Assembly: GCF_000208865.1 (NCBI RefSeq)
Contig: NC_018386.1
Location: forward strand, 1,550,001-1,614,000
Reading direction: 5' to 3'
Source: Neospora caninum Liverpool
Taxonomy: Eukaryota > Apicomplexa > Conoidasida > Eucoccidiorida > Sarcocystidae
Length of the DNA stretch: 64,000 nucleotides
Part shown: positions 1 to 11,658 of the stretch, piece by piece
Layout: every line of letters starts with the position of its first letter
How positions within the stretch are numbered: position 1 is the stretch's first letter
Program-made: the position numbers and the translations under genes
The notes under the pieces: generated by a model
Told to the model about the DNA's origin: nothing
The model's database searches: none
What the model saw: only the letters and a program-made list of their open reading frames with translations

Positions 1-3000
1 ACTAGGCACAAACACACGTATCGATTCCGAGAAAAACAGATAGAGATGCACACAGCGGTTGTTGCACAGGTCTGCTTTTTCATACAATATACATATATAT
101 ACATATATATGCATATATACATGTATATATATATATATATATATGTTTGAAAGTGTGTGTATGTGTGGGAGTGTTCCGGTGAATTCTTGCGTATCGCTAC
201 ACGCGGTGGACACACAGAGGAGGAGCAGCCCTTGGCTGCTCCACATGTGAAAACCCCCCCCCCGGCAGCTTGCACACGCAAAAAACAGAGTGTGCTTACA
301 GCGCAGAACGCAAGGCGGCGGGTTGAACGCACACGGTCGCTGCCGGGCGTGGATGTACGTGACGCAGCATTCGTCAACGGTGCCTGCAAAAGGAGACAAA
401 AACCGAACGCGCACGGAGTCTCGCCACAACTCCCGTGTCGCTGGCGGATCTCCGAAAAAGGCGAATTTTTGCGCGATTCCCGTCCCCCACGTCGCTGTAC
501 CTGGCCGCTCGTGGCACTGCTCGCCGCCACACACTCCGCATTTGCTCGCGCAGCAGGCCGTGCCATCCGGACTCGCGATGCCTGTGGCGCAGACTGGATC
601 TTTGAAGACGGAGTCGACGGTGGCTGAAAAAAGGCCAGGAAAACAGCACAAAAACAGAACCTTCGCGAGGCGACCGAAAAGAGACGCTTCGGCCAACTCG
701 AAAACGCACTGAACTCGTGTCAATGCAGCTTTGCGGGGGAAGCGGCCACGGCAGCATCCACAGTCATTCATCTGTACATGGTCTTTTCGCCCGCTCAAAT
801 TTAGAGATCTTGCTATAGCTCGTTCCTTTTATGGATGCGCAAATACACGTATACACCAACAGATATGCACACATTGACCTCGAAGCGTGTCAGGACGAAC
901 TCGTCACGGGACAAGAGTGGAGGCACCAGCGGCGCTTGAGCGAGACGCGAGGGCGTGGATGTGTGAAGAGAGACATCCGCTTGCGACAGTCACTTCTTCC
1001 GTAGCTTTAAGCTCACCTTCGCAGTGCTTCCGGAGGAAGATTTGGATGGCCTGGAGCGAGGAGATTTTGCAAGGAGCGAATCGAAAAGCAGCCATTGACT
1101 GTGAGGCACGACTCTTCACAAGTCCCTGTTCCAGCAGCGAGGCGCCGCGCTCACCACCTCACCGCTTTTGTTCACTCAGCCACAAAGGCGTATTACACAT
1201 AATAAATGGAGTAATGAAAAAAGGCCTCGAACCCTCAAACGTGTCCAAAGTTTACAAGTTAGTCGCTTACCCTGAAACCGTGAAGCAGAAACTCGAGAGC
1301 GACGATGGAGTTCCCTGGCGAGTCGGCAGCAGAGACACACACCGTTGAAAACATAAAACCGACGAGGGTGGCGCAGAGCCGAATCAAGTGGAACGGGCCG
1401 CGCACGAAAGCACCACAAAACGCCTGGTCTCGGTTCCACGCCCTGTCTCCCTCGCGTCTGTCGAGGCCTCTTCTCTGGTCGCACCTTCCGCTTTGCAGTT
1501 GAAATCGATTCGAAAGTGATGGACGTCTCTGTCTTCTTGGCCTTCCTTCACGTCGACAACAGTCACATGCGACGGCGGAATAATGCCGGGCGTGCTCGCG
1601 TCTCGATCGCGTTCCTCTCGCGAATTCGCCGAGTGGAAATGGTGCACAATCGGATACACCACGTCCAGATCTGCCGCTGGAAAAAGCACACGCAAGAGAG
1701 ACGGCAGACACGCTCTTCTGGGAGAGACGCAGGCTCGAACGACGCGGGAGGGAAAAGACGACCGCTTCGCGCTGCGTGGCGCTGCGTCGAACTTTTGAAG
1801 GGAAGGCGCGAGAATGACCGCCCCACAGGTCCCCAAAGGTCTGGGTGACGAAAGCTCTGGAAAAAACACTGACAAGACTGACAACGCGGCGCATCCGAGG
1901 AAAACGAAAGAAGAGAGAGAAACGTACCTATACTTGGAAGCTGCATCGTGACCTTGCCCCCGGTACAGCCTTTACACCAGACGAAAAAGTCCATCGAGTT
2001 TTTCTGACAGAACAACACGCGAGACAAAGAAACAACTCTTCCGCGGTGAAGTGTATCTGCGTTTCCCTCGTTCCCGTATCTCGAAACTCTGAATCGCGTT
2101 CGTCCGCCGCCGTACTCTCTGTCCCCATCCAGGCGCTTCCTCGCCATCTCGATCGTCTCTTCCCACCCGCCGTCCTCACTGTTCTTCGCTTCGTCGTCTC
2201 TTCCCTCTGCCCTGCCTTCTGTGCGTGACCGTCAATCGAGTGCGGCGGGCGTCTCGACCTTCGCGTGGACTCGCCTCTCGCGTCGTGGACACCAGCCGAT
2301 CTCTTCCACTCTGTTTTCAACACCCCTCGTGTCCTCGCTTTTTCTCTTATGCTCGGATTTGCTTCACCTGCCTACGTCTGCCTACGCTGTTCGCGTGTCT
2401 CCTCTCTCCCAACTCTCTGGACTCTCCCCCCTCGCTCTTCTCTCACATCCTTGGGAATCTCGACTTGAGGCCTCCGAACGTCCGCACATCCCGGCGCCGA
2501 AGACCCGTCAGCCACAAGGTCGCCTTCCAGCTGCGTCATCAGCTTCAGCCGGTGCCGCCGAGACGCGTCACGCAAACCTGACGCCGCCCAGTCTCCAGAC
2601 GCTGAAACGGAAACACAGAAGCGAACGCACACACGGGTATACGTCGACGTACACATATCCTTGTTTCCATATGCTCGGCCATCTCTCTACACGGATACAC
2701 ATATATTTAGATACGCACTGGAGTGGCGAGAGAGCGAAATGCGTAACGCTGCATATGCGTGATGAACTTCCGAAGCACCTGCCCGTTTCTGGAAAATGAA
2801 AGAACCTGGAACGCCTAGCTCTCTCAGGTTGCGGCGTGACAAACATATCTGGAGATACCCTTTTGGTGGTGCGTGGGTTTGAAGAAAAGACGACAGAGAA
2901 GACGGCTTCGCGCTCACCTGCATCGTCGACATCGCGGTCCTGTCCCAGCTTCATCTGCGCCGGCTGCGTGGTCCCCATGTGCACGCCGTGCGCAGGCGCT

Positions 3001-4282
3001 GCAGGAAAGGAGAGCGAAGGGAGAACGGCGGACAAGAGATCCGATGACGCAGACAGAAAGTAGCCCCAGAGAAGACGCGAAGAGTGGCCATCCGAGACAG
3101 CGAAAACGCGTCGGCGCCGCACCGGGAGACGTCTCCGCTTTCTCTTCTCTTTCCGGGCCCTCTCTTTCGTTCCTTTCGTTTCTTTCGTTTCGTTCGGGTC
3201 TGGCTTCGTGCTGCGCCTACGTTGGAGATGGCGGTCGTTTCCAGCACACACGACCTTCCAGTAAAAGCTCACAGGAGCGCATGCATGCGTCCAGAGCGTG
3301 ACGTTGACCATGAGTGCATGCTTTTTCGCTTCCTCGAGTCCGACTTCCAGTTCGTCTGCCAGCGGATCTCGACACTTCAGATACTGGATGTCGAGGTCAG
3401 CAATCGGTCGGTGCTTTGGATCGACGTGGCTGTGGAAGATTTCTCGTCCCTCCGCAGCGTTCAACCGGTAGGAAAGGGCGATGCCTGAGAAAAAACCCGG
3501 AAGCGAGAAGGAAATCGGCAAACCCCGGAGATAACACGGCCGAGACGCGGAGTTCGCGACAACGGCGCACAGCCTCCGGGCACGCGCTGGAGAGCCAGCC
3601 CAAGAGATCCACGGACATGCAGGCAAAGGCGTGAGAAAGGAAGACGGCGAGACACACTCACTCCCGGAAGCACCACCAGAAAAACACATGAACAAGAGAG
3701 TTGCGTCTCTCCCTCGACCAGCGCGCTGCCTCCTTTTCCGTGTCGACGACGTCAAAAAGAGAGAAAGAGTAAAGCGAAAGACAGAGAAAAAGAGAGAAAG
3801 AGTAAAGCGAAAGACAGAGAGAGAGAGGGACAAAGAGAGCGAGAGAGGAAGACAGAGAGAGAGGGACAAAGAGAGCGAGAGAGAGGGGCGGTAGTTTGAC
3901 GTTCGTACTGTAGTCGGCGTGGATCTCGACGTTCATGACGGGCATTTCGAGAAGAGCGGAGAGCATGTCTCCGAGACCCACGACTGGAGCGGACATGCGG
4001 AAAACGGAGGCGGCGCCCTCGGCGATGCGGATCACCGGCAACCCTGAAAGAAGCACAGTCCAGGCGCTCCGGATCTCAGAGAAAAGTCGTCTCGGTTCGC
4101 GCAGTCCTCCCCTCAGAGACTCGTAAAGCGACACCCTCCACAGCGCCGCACACATGCATAGCCCAAAAGACCATCCAATACACAAACATACACATCAACA
4201 CGAATATAGAGGTATAGTCATGTATACGTCAGCCTATGCAGGTTAGACACAAGGTCGTGGGGATCTGCATCTCTCGGCACTC

Positions 4283-4320
<38 letters not shown>

Positions 4321-5485
4321 GTGCGTCAATTTCTGTGATTTGTGGAGTGTGTTTGTTGCTTTCGGCGTTTTCCGTTCCTCCGCCACGGAGACTGTGTGTC
4401 TCCACGTCCTCACCTTCTCTGTTTTCCGGCTCGGTCACGTTCCACAGCGGCGTCACCTGCGAGTGTTCGACGACGAGTCGCGGATTGGCAACGGTGTCCC
4501 GGTCGACAGGGCGGCTCTTCATCTTTTCCTGGACAGCCACGTTGTCAGCAGATGCGCTCGCCGGCTCGTCGAGGTGGACGTGATGGAGAACCGGTAACCC
4601 ATGGCCCTCTTCTGCCTCGCGAGCGGCGAACGCGGGGTAGCGTGCAGCGAGGTCTGTGGGGAGATTGGAGACGAGAAAGACTTCCAGGCCGTTGCATCTC
4701 TCGAGTTTAACGTGGTGAGACCGTCTCCCTATGAAGCCCGAGGCGGGAGCGGCCGAAGAAGCCGCGAGGCTGCGAGGCACGAGACGCGCATGCGTCAGAC
4801 CGGAGAGAGATGTGAGGTTGCCCGAAAGCGAAGAATCCGCGGGCGCCGATCCATTTATATGGGCATAATTCGCTTGGAAAGAGGCCTCGAGAGCCTGGAG
4901 AACGGCACTCCCCGTCGGCGTCGGAGACGCCGAAGGACCATTCGGAAGATGGCGCTCCGGAAGAGACGACAAAGACGAGAGGGGAGAGGAAGAGAGGGGA
5001 GAAGAAGACAGGGAAGAGGAAGAGAGGGGAGAAGAAGAGACGGCAGAGGAAGAGAGGGGAGAAGAAGAGACTGCAGAGGAAGAGAGGGGAGAAGAAGACA
5101 GGGGAGAAGAAGAGAGGGGAGAAGAAGAGAGGGGAGAAGAAGAGAGGGGAGAAGAAGACAGGGAAGAGGAAGAGAGGGGAGAGGAAGAGAGGGGAGAGGA
5201 AGAGAGGGGAGAGGAAGAGAGGGAAGAAGAGGAGACGGAAGAGATGGGGAAAAGAGCCAGAAGGACAACGAAGAGCCAGGCGACGAGCGAGGGAACTTTT
5301 GAAGACAAGGGCGAACGGTTTTTCAAAAGTGAAGACAAAAAAAGACGGCGGTGGAGGGTCAACGACAAGACAGACTGAAAAGAAAGAGGAGACGAGAACC
5401 GAAAGTCGCTTTGTCTAGACTTGCGCGCGCGCCTACAAAGACCCAACGCGTCAGGCAGACGCGGGAGGTTCTTCCCCTGCGCCAT
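1..5485 (-). CDS. Secreted/membrane protein, Ser-rich repeat N-terminus and Cys-rich module; partial (runs off left edge)
   Basis: I do not recognise this protein. Eleven phase-consistent exons read right to left: 5485-4414, 4043-3909, 3484-3273, 2963-2918, 2601-2447, 2003-1928, 1676-1485, 1314-1271, 1050-1017, 623-501, 383-300 (724 codons visible). The last donor (GTAAGC at 299-294) has no acceptor before base 1, so the gene continues outside. The start is the first ATG of the open frame that precedes a hydrophobic segment at about residues 65-78 (signal anchor or recessed signal peptide). A tandem SSSPL repeat follows, then a unique region with possible N-glycosylation sites (NGS, NLT, NVT). 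Exons 10-11 encode eight Cys in about 40 residues, spaced C-x11-CC-x3-C-x2-C-x4-C-x10-CC, with CGVCGG and RPGG in between. These suggest an extracellular or secretory-organelle protein. The exon 4 acceptor is weak; a better one at about 3002-2999 breaks phase. Confidence 0.72.
81..144. repeat. (TA)n/TACATA microsatellite, intronic
   Basis: Dinucleotide TA and TACATA run inside the last visible intron of the left-edge gene, about 155 nt downstream of the donor at 299. Confidence 0.9.
3756..3895. repeat. Purine-rich short tandem repeats in an intron
   Basis: Two near-identical copies of a GAGAAAGAGTAAAGCGAAAG unit are followed by two copies of a GGGACAAAGAGAGCGAGAGA unit. All lie between exons 2 and 3 of the left-edge gene. 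On the coding strand this is a pyrimidine-rich stretch. Confidence 0.7.
4286..4316. repeat. (TA)n microsatellite, intronic
   Basis: Uninterrupted TA run in intron 1 of the left-edge gene, about 98 nt downstream of its donor on the minus strand. Confidence 0.92.
4978..5235 (-). repeat. Coding tandem repeat (15-nt unit, SSSPL/SSSxL)
   Basis: Imperfect 15-nt units (plus strand GAGAGGGGAGAAGAA-like) encode runs of SSSPL with variants SSSSL and SSSAV on the minus strand. They lie directly after the hydrophobic segment of the left-edge gene. Copy number is likely polymorphic. The antisense frame gives a long Arg/Gly/Glu open frame that is only a shadow. Confidence 0.85.
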
Positions 5486-8400
5486 CTTCAGGGAGGCGTT
5501 TTTTTTGAGAGAGAAGTGGAGAAGTACGCGAGGGATTGCGGCAGGAGGACTTGCAGAGACACCACCGCTGACCGCCAACTCTCTCCCAGAATGAGACGCC
5601 TCCAAACTCGGTTCCAGAACGAACACTGGAGACGCGTGACGCGACAGGAGAGGAAGTCTCTGAACACGGCGAAGAAGAGAAGACGGAGAATAGAAAGGGA
5701 CGATGAGAGAGAGAGGGGAGTGAGAAGAAGTAGAAGGTGTTGGCCTCGCTGTCTCGGGCTTTGCATGTCTTTTCAAACGTGCAGAGACAGGCGAATCCTT
5801 TAATCCATGGCTGACTGCATGCAGTTCCCGAGGAAAGCTCGCATTTAAAAAAACGTCGAGAGGAGAGAGAATAAGAAGCGAGAGGAAGTTTTCACCCTCT
5901 CGTGGTGAGTTTCCCCGAGTCACCTCGCAGTGTTTTAGGCCTCTCCTTGTCAGGAATCAATGAGTGAAGAAGGCATTCCCGAAGAGCGAGCGGAAAACCA
6001 GCTTTTCAAAAACTGTGGCACAGAGCCGATTGCTGAGAGGAGGCAGGGCTCTCAGAGACAAATCCTTTTTCTCTCGAAAGCCAGCGCTGCGTGAGAGCGC
6101 CGATTTTGCGCGCGCGCGCGGATCGCTTTCTTCGCAGGGCGTTTTGAGGCGTGCGCACACACACACACGCATGCGAACGGCACGGGCACAATGGAGACAA
6201 CGCGAAGAATGTTCCGGTTTCTCAGGAACTTAGAGGCGAGGCGAAGCCCGACTGAGGGATCGGAGACGCGTTCGAGTCGCGCGGAGAATCAAGGATGACG
6301 CACAGACAACCCAAAACGGAGACACCGCCTCAAAAAACGCGAGGCTGGGCGCCAGCGTGGCCGTGCAATTGGTCTCCGTCTTCGTTCAAGGCACTCTCTC
6401 TGTAGCCATCTTCCCAGTCTGCCGCTTCTTCTTTGAAGCGTCCAAAACGAAGAATCGGCTCTCGCTTGCGCTCTCTTTTAACAGCGGAGGGAGGCCGAGG
6501 ACACCGCAGACCGAGTGCGTTTCGTCCTTCCTGGTCTCTCCAAAAAACTGCCTTCGAATCTCAATCCCGCGAGAGGCCAGAAACGAGGGCGCTGTCTCAC
6601 CCAAGACTCCATGCTTGCCTTCCCCTCCACATTTGACTCGCGTTCCGCTCAATCTTTCCGCCCGTTTTGTCCATCTCCCCCGACGTATGTGCTGTCCCGT
6701 CTGTAGCTGCGTTGTGCCTTCCGCGGCTCTGCCTCGCCAGAACACGAATCTTTGCGAAGCGCAGGTCTCTGTGCCAAGTTCGCATACCCTTCTGCAGAGG
6801 CATGAGCAGACGTGAGAAAATGTAGCTTCAAGTAGCGCGTTTCGGATGCGAGGCGGACTCGGGTGATTTCGGGGGGGGAGAACTGGGGAGCTTTTTGGGG
6901 TGTCTATGTGGATGTTGCGAACGAGGTTTTCCTTCCTCACCGAAGGCCGACAGAGATGACACAAACTCGAGAAAGGTAGCATTGTCGCCGCGCGTTTTCG
7001 ATCCGGGAGAGCCGGTCCCTCTTGCAAGTTTTCTCTACACGTCTCGGACGCTTACAAATGCACAAGAGGCTGTGCTGAAGGAAAAACGCTGCAGAGACAC
7101 TTACGCTGCCTTCGAGTCCAGAGGCCGCTGCAACTGGAAACCGTAAATTTAAGGGGAATCCGCGCCCAGAGCCTGCCTAGTTACAAGATGCGCCTCAATC
7201 CAGGAGGCAATAATGCCGCCGACTCGAGAAACAGAGAAGAGACGCCGGTGTGCTGGAACTCCCTCTTTCCTGTCGTGAGAAAGGCTCTCGAGTGTGGAGT
7301 CTGAGTCGAATGTACCTGCCTCATTTCTTCCTTCCGGGGTACAAAAAAGCACTTCCTCGAAAACCGGAAATCTCCGCGCCATCTCTGCATGCGTGCGCAG
7401 TTCGTTGACCGGAAGCGCGTTTCACCAGGCTGCTCGTGCCGAGTTTCGCTTCTTTTTCCCTGCCGATTGACCCAAAAAACCCTGCCGTGTTCTGGTGCGT
7501 TTTCCGTGGGACGCCAGCTTCAGTTGCCTTCCCCCACATCTGCTCCGCGACAGGCCGCATCTACGTGATCCGCATGCTTGTGCGAGTAGGGTTGGGCCGC
7601 GCCTCTACGACTCGGTGCCGCCCACGCGTTTTCCTCCGTCGAGACCGCTTTTCTCTGCGTGGAGAACCCTCCCGTATGTATTCCGAGCTTTTCGCTCTCT
7701 CTGGGCAACACCACTCGAAAATGCAGCCGAACAACCTAAAACTCCGTTCACCGTGTAGACCTGTGGGCTAGAGGCAGGGAGACAGCGAGACGCTACGGCT
7801 CTCCTGGGTCCGTTCGCTCTGCTCAGCCTCGAATGTTTCTCCCCTTCCCACGGTTTCCGAGACACGCCACTTTGTGGGCAACCCGTGCGTAACAGATCGG
7901 CCACACTGCGGCCGAGCTATCGGCTGTGTTATCAGCGCCGGGGCTGGTCTCTCAAAGAAAACCTGTTTTCCCCGCGGCGTCAAAAGAAAAATTTTGCCGT
8001 GGACGGGAATTTAAGGGCCAGACTGGATTTCGCTGTTCTCACGTATGTGTATCTGTATGGACGACTCAGTTGCCTCAATCTGGTGAAAAGGCCGGATATG
8101 AGCAGAAACTCTCGCATACAGAGACACACACGCACACTCACACAGACACACTCGTTTTTCCATAGAGAGACGAAGTCCGGACAGATATCGCGGGCACAGA
8201 CATGCACACACAGGTCGATTTTCCCAGACAGAGATGCGGGGTCGGGATCTTCACCTCTCGACGAGACGCCTCGAGTCCCGGCAGCGAGCGCTTGATGTTG
8301 TTTACATGGTTCGGACAATATACGAGTAGCAGAAAGGAGAGTCGGCAATTCTAGGTAAAAACGATAACGATGTGCATCTCACCTACGCAGAACGGAAAAA

Positions 8401-8617
8401 CTTCGAAAACACACAGGGGCCACCCTGGTTCTCTCCGACTCACAACTTTCGCGTACACACACGCCCCTCGCCCGAAAGTGTGCGTCGAAAGTCGGTGTCG
8501 CGAGAGGACGGCGTCTTTCGGTGTTTTGCCTCTTTTAACTGCGCGCTTAACGCCGGATTCTGGGCCGCGCAGGCCTTCCGGAAATCGCGAACTGCCCAGC
8601 CCTCGCCAGCGGCATCT
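5486..8617. other. Intergenic region, no supported gene
   Basis: About 3.1 kb between the start of the left-edge gene and the stop of the RGG-protein gene; both are on the minus strand. It should hold the promoter and 5' UTR of the former and the 3' UTR of the latter. Open frames here have no recognisable domain and cannot be joined by consistent splice sites. A CA-rich tract lies at about 8120-8155. Confidence 0.6.
5816..5822. promoter_or_regulatory. TGCATGC motif upstream of the left-edge gene
   Basis: Palindromic TGCATGC 331 nt upstream of the chosen ATG. This heptamer is a known over-represented promoter element in Toxoplasma and other apicomplexans and is bound by ApiAP2 factors. That this copy functions is inference. 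Another copy lies at 7386-7392. Confidence 0.35.
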
Positions 8618-11600
8618 CTACCGGCCTCCCAGGGTCGGGAAGGCGCGCTCGTCTTGGATGTCAGGCGCGTCACGGCTCTTGACGAAACTTCCCTGCAAAG
8701 AAAACACAAACGCTCCAGCTTCACGTTGCTCCACATGCACACGGCCTCCATTTAACCCATACTTCCTGGCGCCAAGCCCACACACCTATAAACATATACA
8801 TACATACATACATACATACATACATACATACATACACATATATACGCACATTCGCTGGAAGCGTTCATTACGGTTTCCCTTTCTCGACCGTGTGTCACCG
8901 CTCGCAAGCAGTCAAATACTGGGCACGGGGGGAACACGGGCCGTTCTACCACGAACTGTTAAACAGATAAAATCTCCCAGTGGGAAGATTGCGTGTGCTT
9001 GTCCGCAGAAAATGGATCCTTCGTGTGTGTCCTCAAGTGCACAAAGAAACTCACCCCGCGACCGCGGCCTCGTCCTCCACGGAATTCCCGCGAGCCGGAC
9101 GGGCCAGCACCTCGGCCTCTCCTGCGGCCGGGGAAGAGGTTGACGCGACCGCCCCCGTTGTGGATATATTCAAAGACGTTCATTGTCTTTTTCTTCGGTT
9201 CTTCGTGCTCGTCTTCCTCCTCCGAGGTGGTCTCTTCCTCTTCTTCGCGCCCCTCCTTCACGTGCAACGTGTATCCTTCCGCCTCAAGTTCCTGGTCGGT
9301 CGTGATTTTCTTGTTCGACTTCTTGATGAAGTTCGGCAGGTTCTGACGCTTGCCTTCGAGCATCTTCTTGTAGGCTTCGAGGTCCAAAACCTCCTCCTTC
9401 TTCTCTTCCTCGACGGCCTCTTCTTCTTCGCCCTTCTGTGAGACACGACAGATGCGCCACATGTCCCGCGTGAAACGCACTCTGAGACGGAAACGCCTTC
9501 CCCTTTTCAGCGTCATGTACACAACGGAACAAACCGACCGACATTTCCAGCTCTTTTTTTACGCATGCACGTGACGCGCGCCGCGCGGCCGGTTGAAGAC
9601 TGGAAGACGGGACATCCCATCTCCCCCCCCCCCCTCCCCCCTGGGTGTTTCTCAGAAGGCCTCGTTTTGCCCTTCCAGACTGTCCCCTTCTCTCACGCTC
9701 TCCCGCCTTTCCTCGAAAAAACCGACAAGCGGATGGCGTGCCTGTCGCCTGCTCCTGACAGCCGATCCAGAGTTGGTGGCCCTCACAAGCGAGGACAGAC
9801 GTGAGACGCTTCGCTTACCTTTTCTTCGTCCTCTTCGCCGTCTTCTCTCTTCTCCTTTTCTTCCACCTTCTCAGCTTCTTGTTCGCCAGCGGCTGCTACG
9901 CGCTCGTCGTCGCCCCAGTTGTGTGCCCCGCCGCCGCTCTTCTTCGGATCCCGACCTCCCATGGCTGCAGGCGTGTGGCGGTCGTAGCCGCCCTGAGCGC
10001 CGCCCCGGCCGCGCGAGTAAAACCCGCCGCGGCCTCGACCTCCGCGGAAGTTGCGTCGCTGACCGAAGGCCTCGACACCCTGTTCTTCTTCGTTCTCCAC
10101 TTCGTTGCCTTCGCGGAGGTTTCTGCGAGGGAATCTGCCGCCACGGAACCCGCCGCGGCCGCGGCCGCCGAACTCGCCATGGCGAGAGTTCACCCCGCCC
10201 GGGCCGCTTTGCTCCTCGCGACCAAAGCGCCCTGAGCGCAGACGACAAAAAAAAGTGGACGGGGGATGCGTGGGACACAGGGAAAAAAAGACGGCAACAC
10301 ACACTCCACGAAACTCCCCAAAACACAGAGACACGCGGATGTGCGGACACATACCCATACACACACGCTTACACTCCTCATACGTACTCGGGTTCTGTGA
10401 GGTTTGGACACAACTGAACGGTTTGACTGGTGATGCACACGAGACATGTGGAGTAGCGGGCGGGGGGGGGGGGGGGGGACGGAGGCGCGACACAAACGCG
10501 AACGGCAATAGTTTTGCCGACGCTTGCGCGAGAAGGCTCTTTCTGCGGAACACGAAAGTGGGGGATCTTCGCCAGAAAACTTTCAAACTGGGACAACGCA
10601 GGCGCCGGAAAGAGAGGCGCGCGCGCGCCTCACCGACACGCGACAGAAAAAACAGGCACGCAGGACCATCACCGGGAGAGCCGCATGGAAAGAAAGAAAC
10701 GCAAGCAAAGTGACAGCAAGTCCACTTTTGGGGATGTGGCCGTAGCGTCTGTATCGTGTTTGAATGCCTTTGCGTATACACACTACATAGACGTGCGGGG
10801 ACAACACAACCCGGTGCGGTCGCAGGGCAGTGTGAATGTCCATCCGATTCACACAGCACAGGTACTAAGGCCCGCGAGCAATCCTTGAAGCACGCATGTG
10901 ACGCCAATGTACAGATACGTTTTGGACGCGAGTAAAACGCCCTCCTGTTCGTAGACTATCGCGATTTCCCCCCAGAAAACAGTGAGGACCAGCAGCGCCC
11001 GGCCCCGCCTTTCTCCGCCGACTCCTTCACCGCCTTCCCCGCTTCTAGAAGGAACTTTCACGAGGAGGGGCATCTGCAGTTCACTAGGAACGGAATCTGT
11101 ACGCATCTAAAGATTAAAAATTGCATGAAAACCACACGCCCCGGCTGTATGCGCTCCCCGTCGGACTCCGGGACTCCCGCGTTCCATCCCTTTGCGGGAT
11201 TGAGGTGAGGTTGTCCTTGCCGCGTTTCTCGCCCCGTTTTCGTCGTTCGAACACTTTCGGGATAATGTTCCCTGAAAAAAACACGTTTTTCCCCTGGTGC
11301 CAGCTGGAAGAACGCGGCGCGCGCGCGTACGCGACACAGAGTGGGGAAGGGGCGCGACGACGGCGAGCCCCTTGTGTGTTTTCTCGATTTTCGTTTTTTC
11401 CTCACCTCCCGTGGTAGCTCGGGGACGCCTTTCCGAGTCGTGGTGCGCGGAGACGCCTTCGTTTGCCTTTTTTCCGCTTCCCGCATTGGTCCCGGACAGC
11501 TGTTTTCCGGTACTTTGCGTCTCTCCTGTGGGCGCAGGAGGAGAGGAGAGAATCACATCCTCCTCACCGGAAGAGTCGCCTCCTTCGCTGTCATTGTCCG

Positions 11601-11658
11601 CGAAAGCTGAGAATTTATTGGACACGCCAACCGTGTAGTATTTCCGTTGGGGTGCCAT
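8618..11658 (-). CDS. RGG-box mRNA-binding protein of the HABP4/SERBP1/Stm1 family
   Basis: Four phase-consistent exons: 11658-11568, 10231-9819, 9435-9055, 8692-8618, giving 319 aa and a TAG stop. The start MAPQRKYYTVGVSNKFSAF is typical of the family, whose N-terminus carries a short F-x-L/F-D-like segment. Exon 2 has two RGG clusters (about residues 48-62 and 92-112), then the diagnostic KKSGGGAHNWG element at about residues 130-140 and an acidic Glu/Lys stretch. Exon 3 carries LDLEAYKKML, NLPNFIKKSNKK, a second acidic block and a C-terminal RGG run. The last 24 residues end DERAFPTLGGR. Family members bind mRNA and ribosomes, and clamp idle 80S ribosomes. Cytoplasmic ribosome association here is inferred from the family. 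Intron 1 is about 1.3 kb; a missed small exon is possible but not needed for phase. Confidence 0.9.
8796..8838. repeat. (TACA)n microsatellite, intronic
   Basis: About ten TACA units in the last intron of the RGG-protein gene, between exon 3 (ends 9055) and exon 4 (starts 8692). Confidence 0.92.
10462..10478. repeat. Poly-G run of 17
   Basis: Homopolymer G in intron 1 of the RGG-protein gene (poly-C on its coding strand). The length is unreliable in any assembly. Confidence 0.8.

Noticed and set aside
4414..4700. Insulinase-type N-terminus suggested by NGLEVFLVSN
   Set aside because: The zinc-binding HxxEH motif and the rest of the fold are absent downstream; the match is one short phrase.
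4601..5302. Plus-strand Arg/Gly-rich open frame
   Set aside because: It is the antisense of the SSSPL-coding repeat, whose sense frame joins ten further exons in phase.
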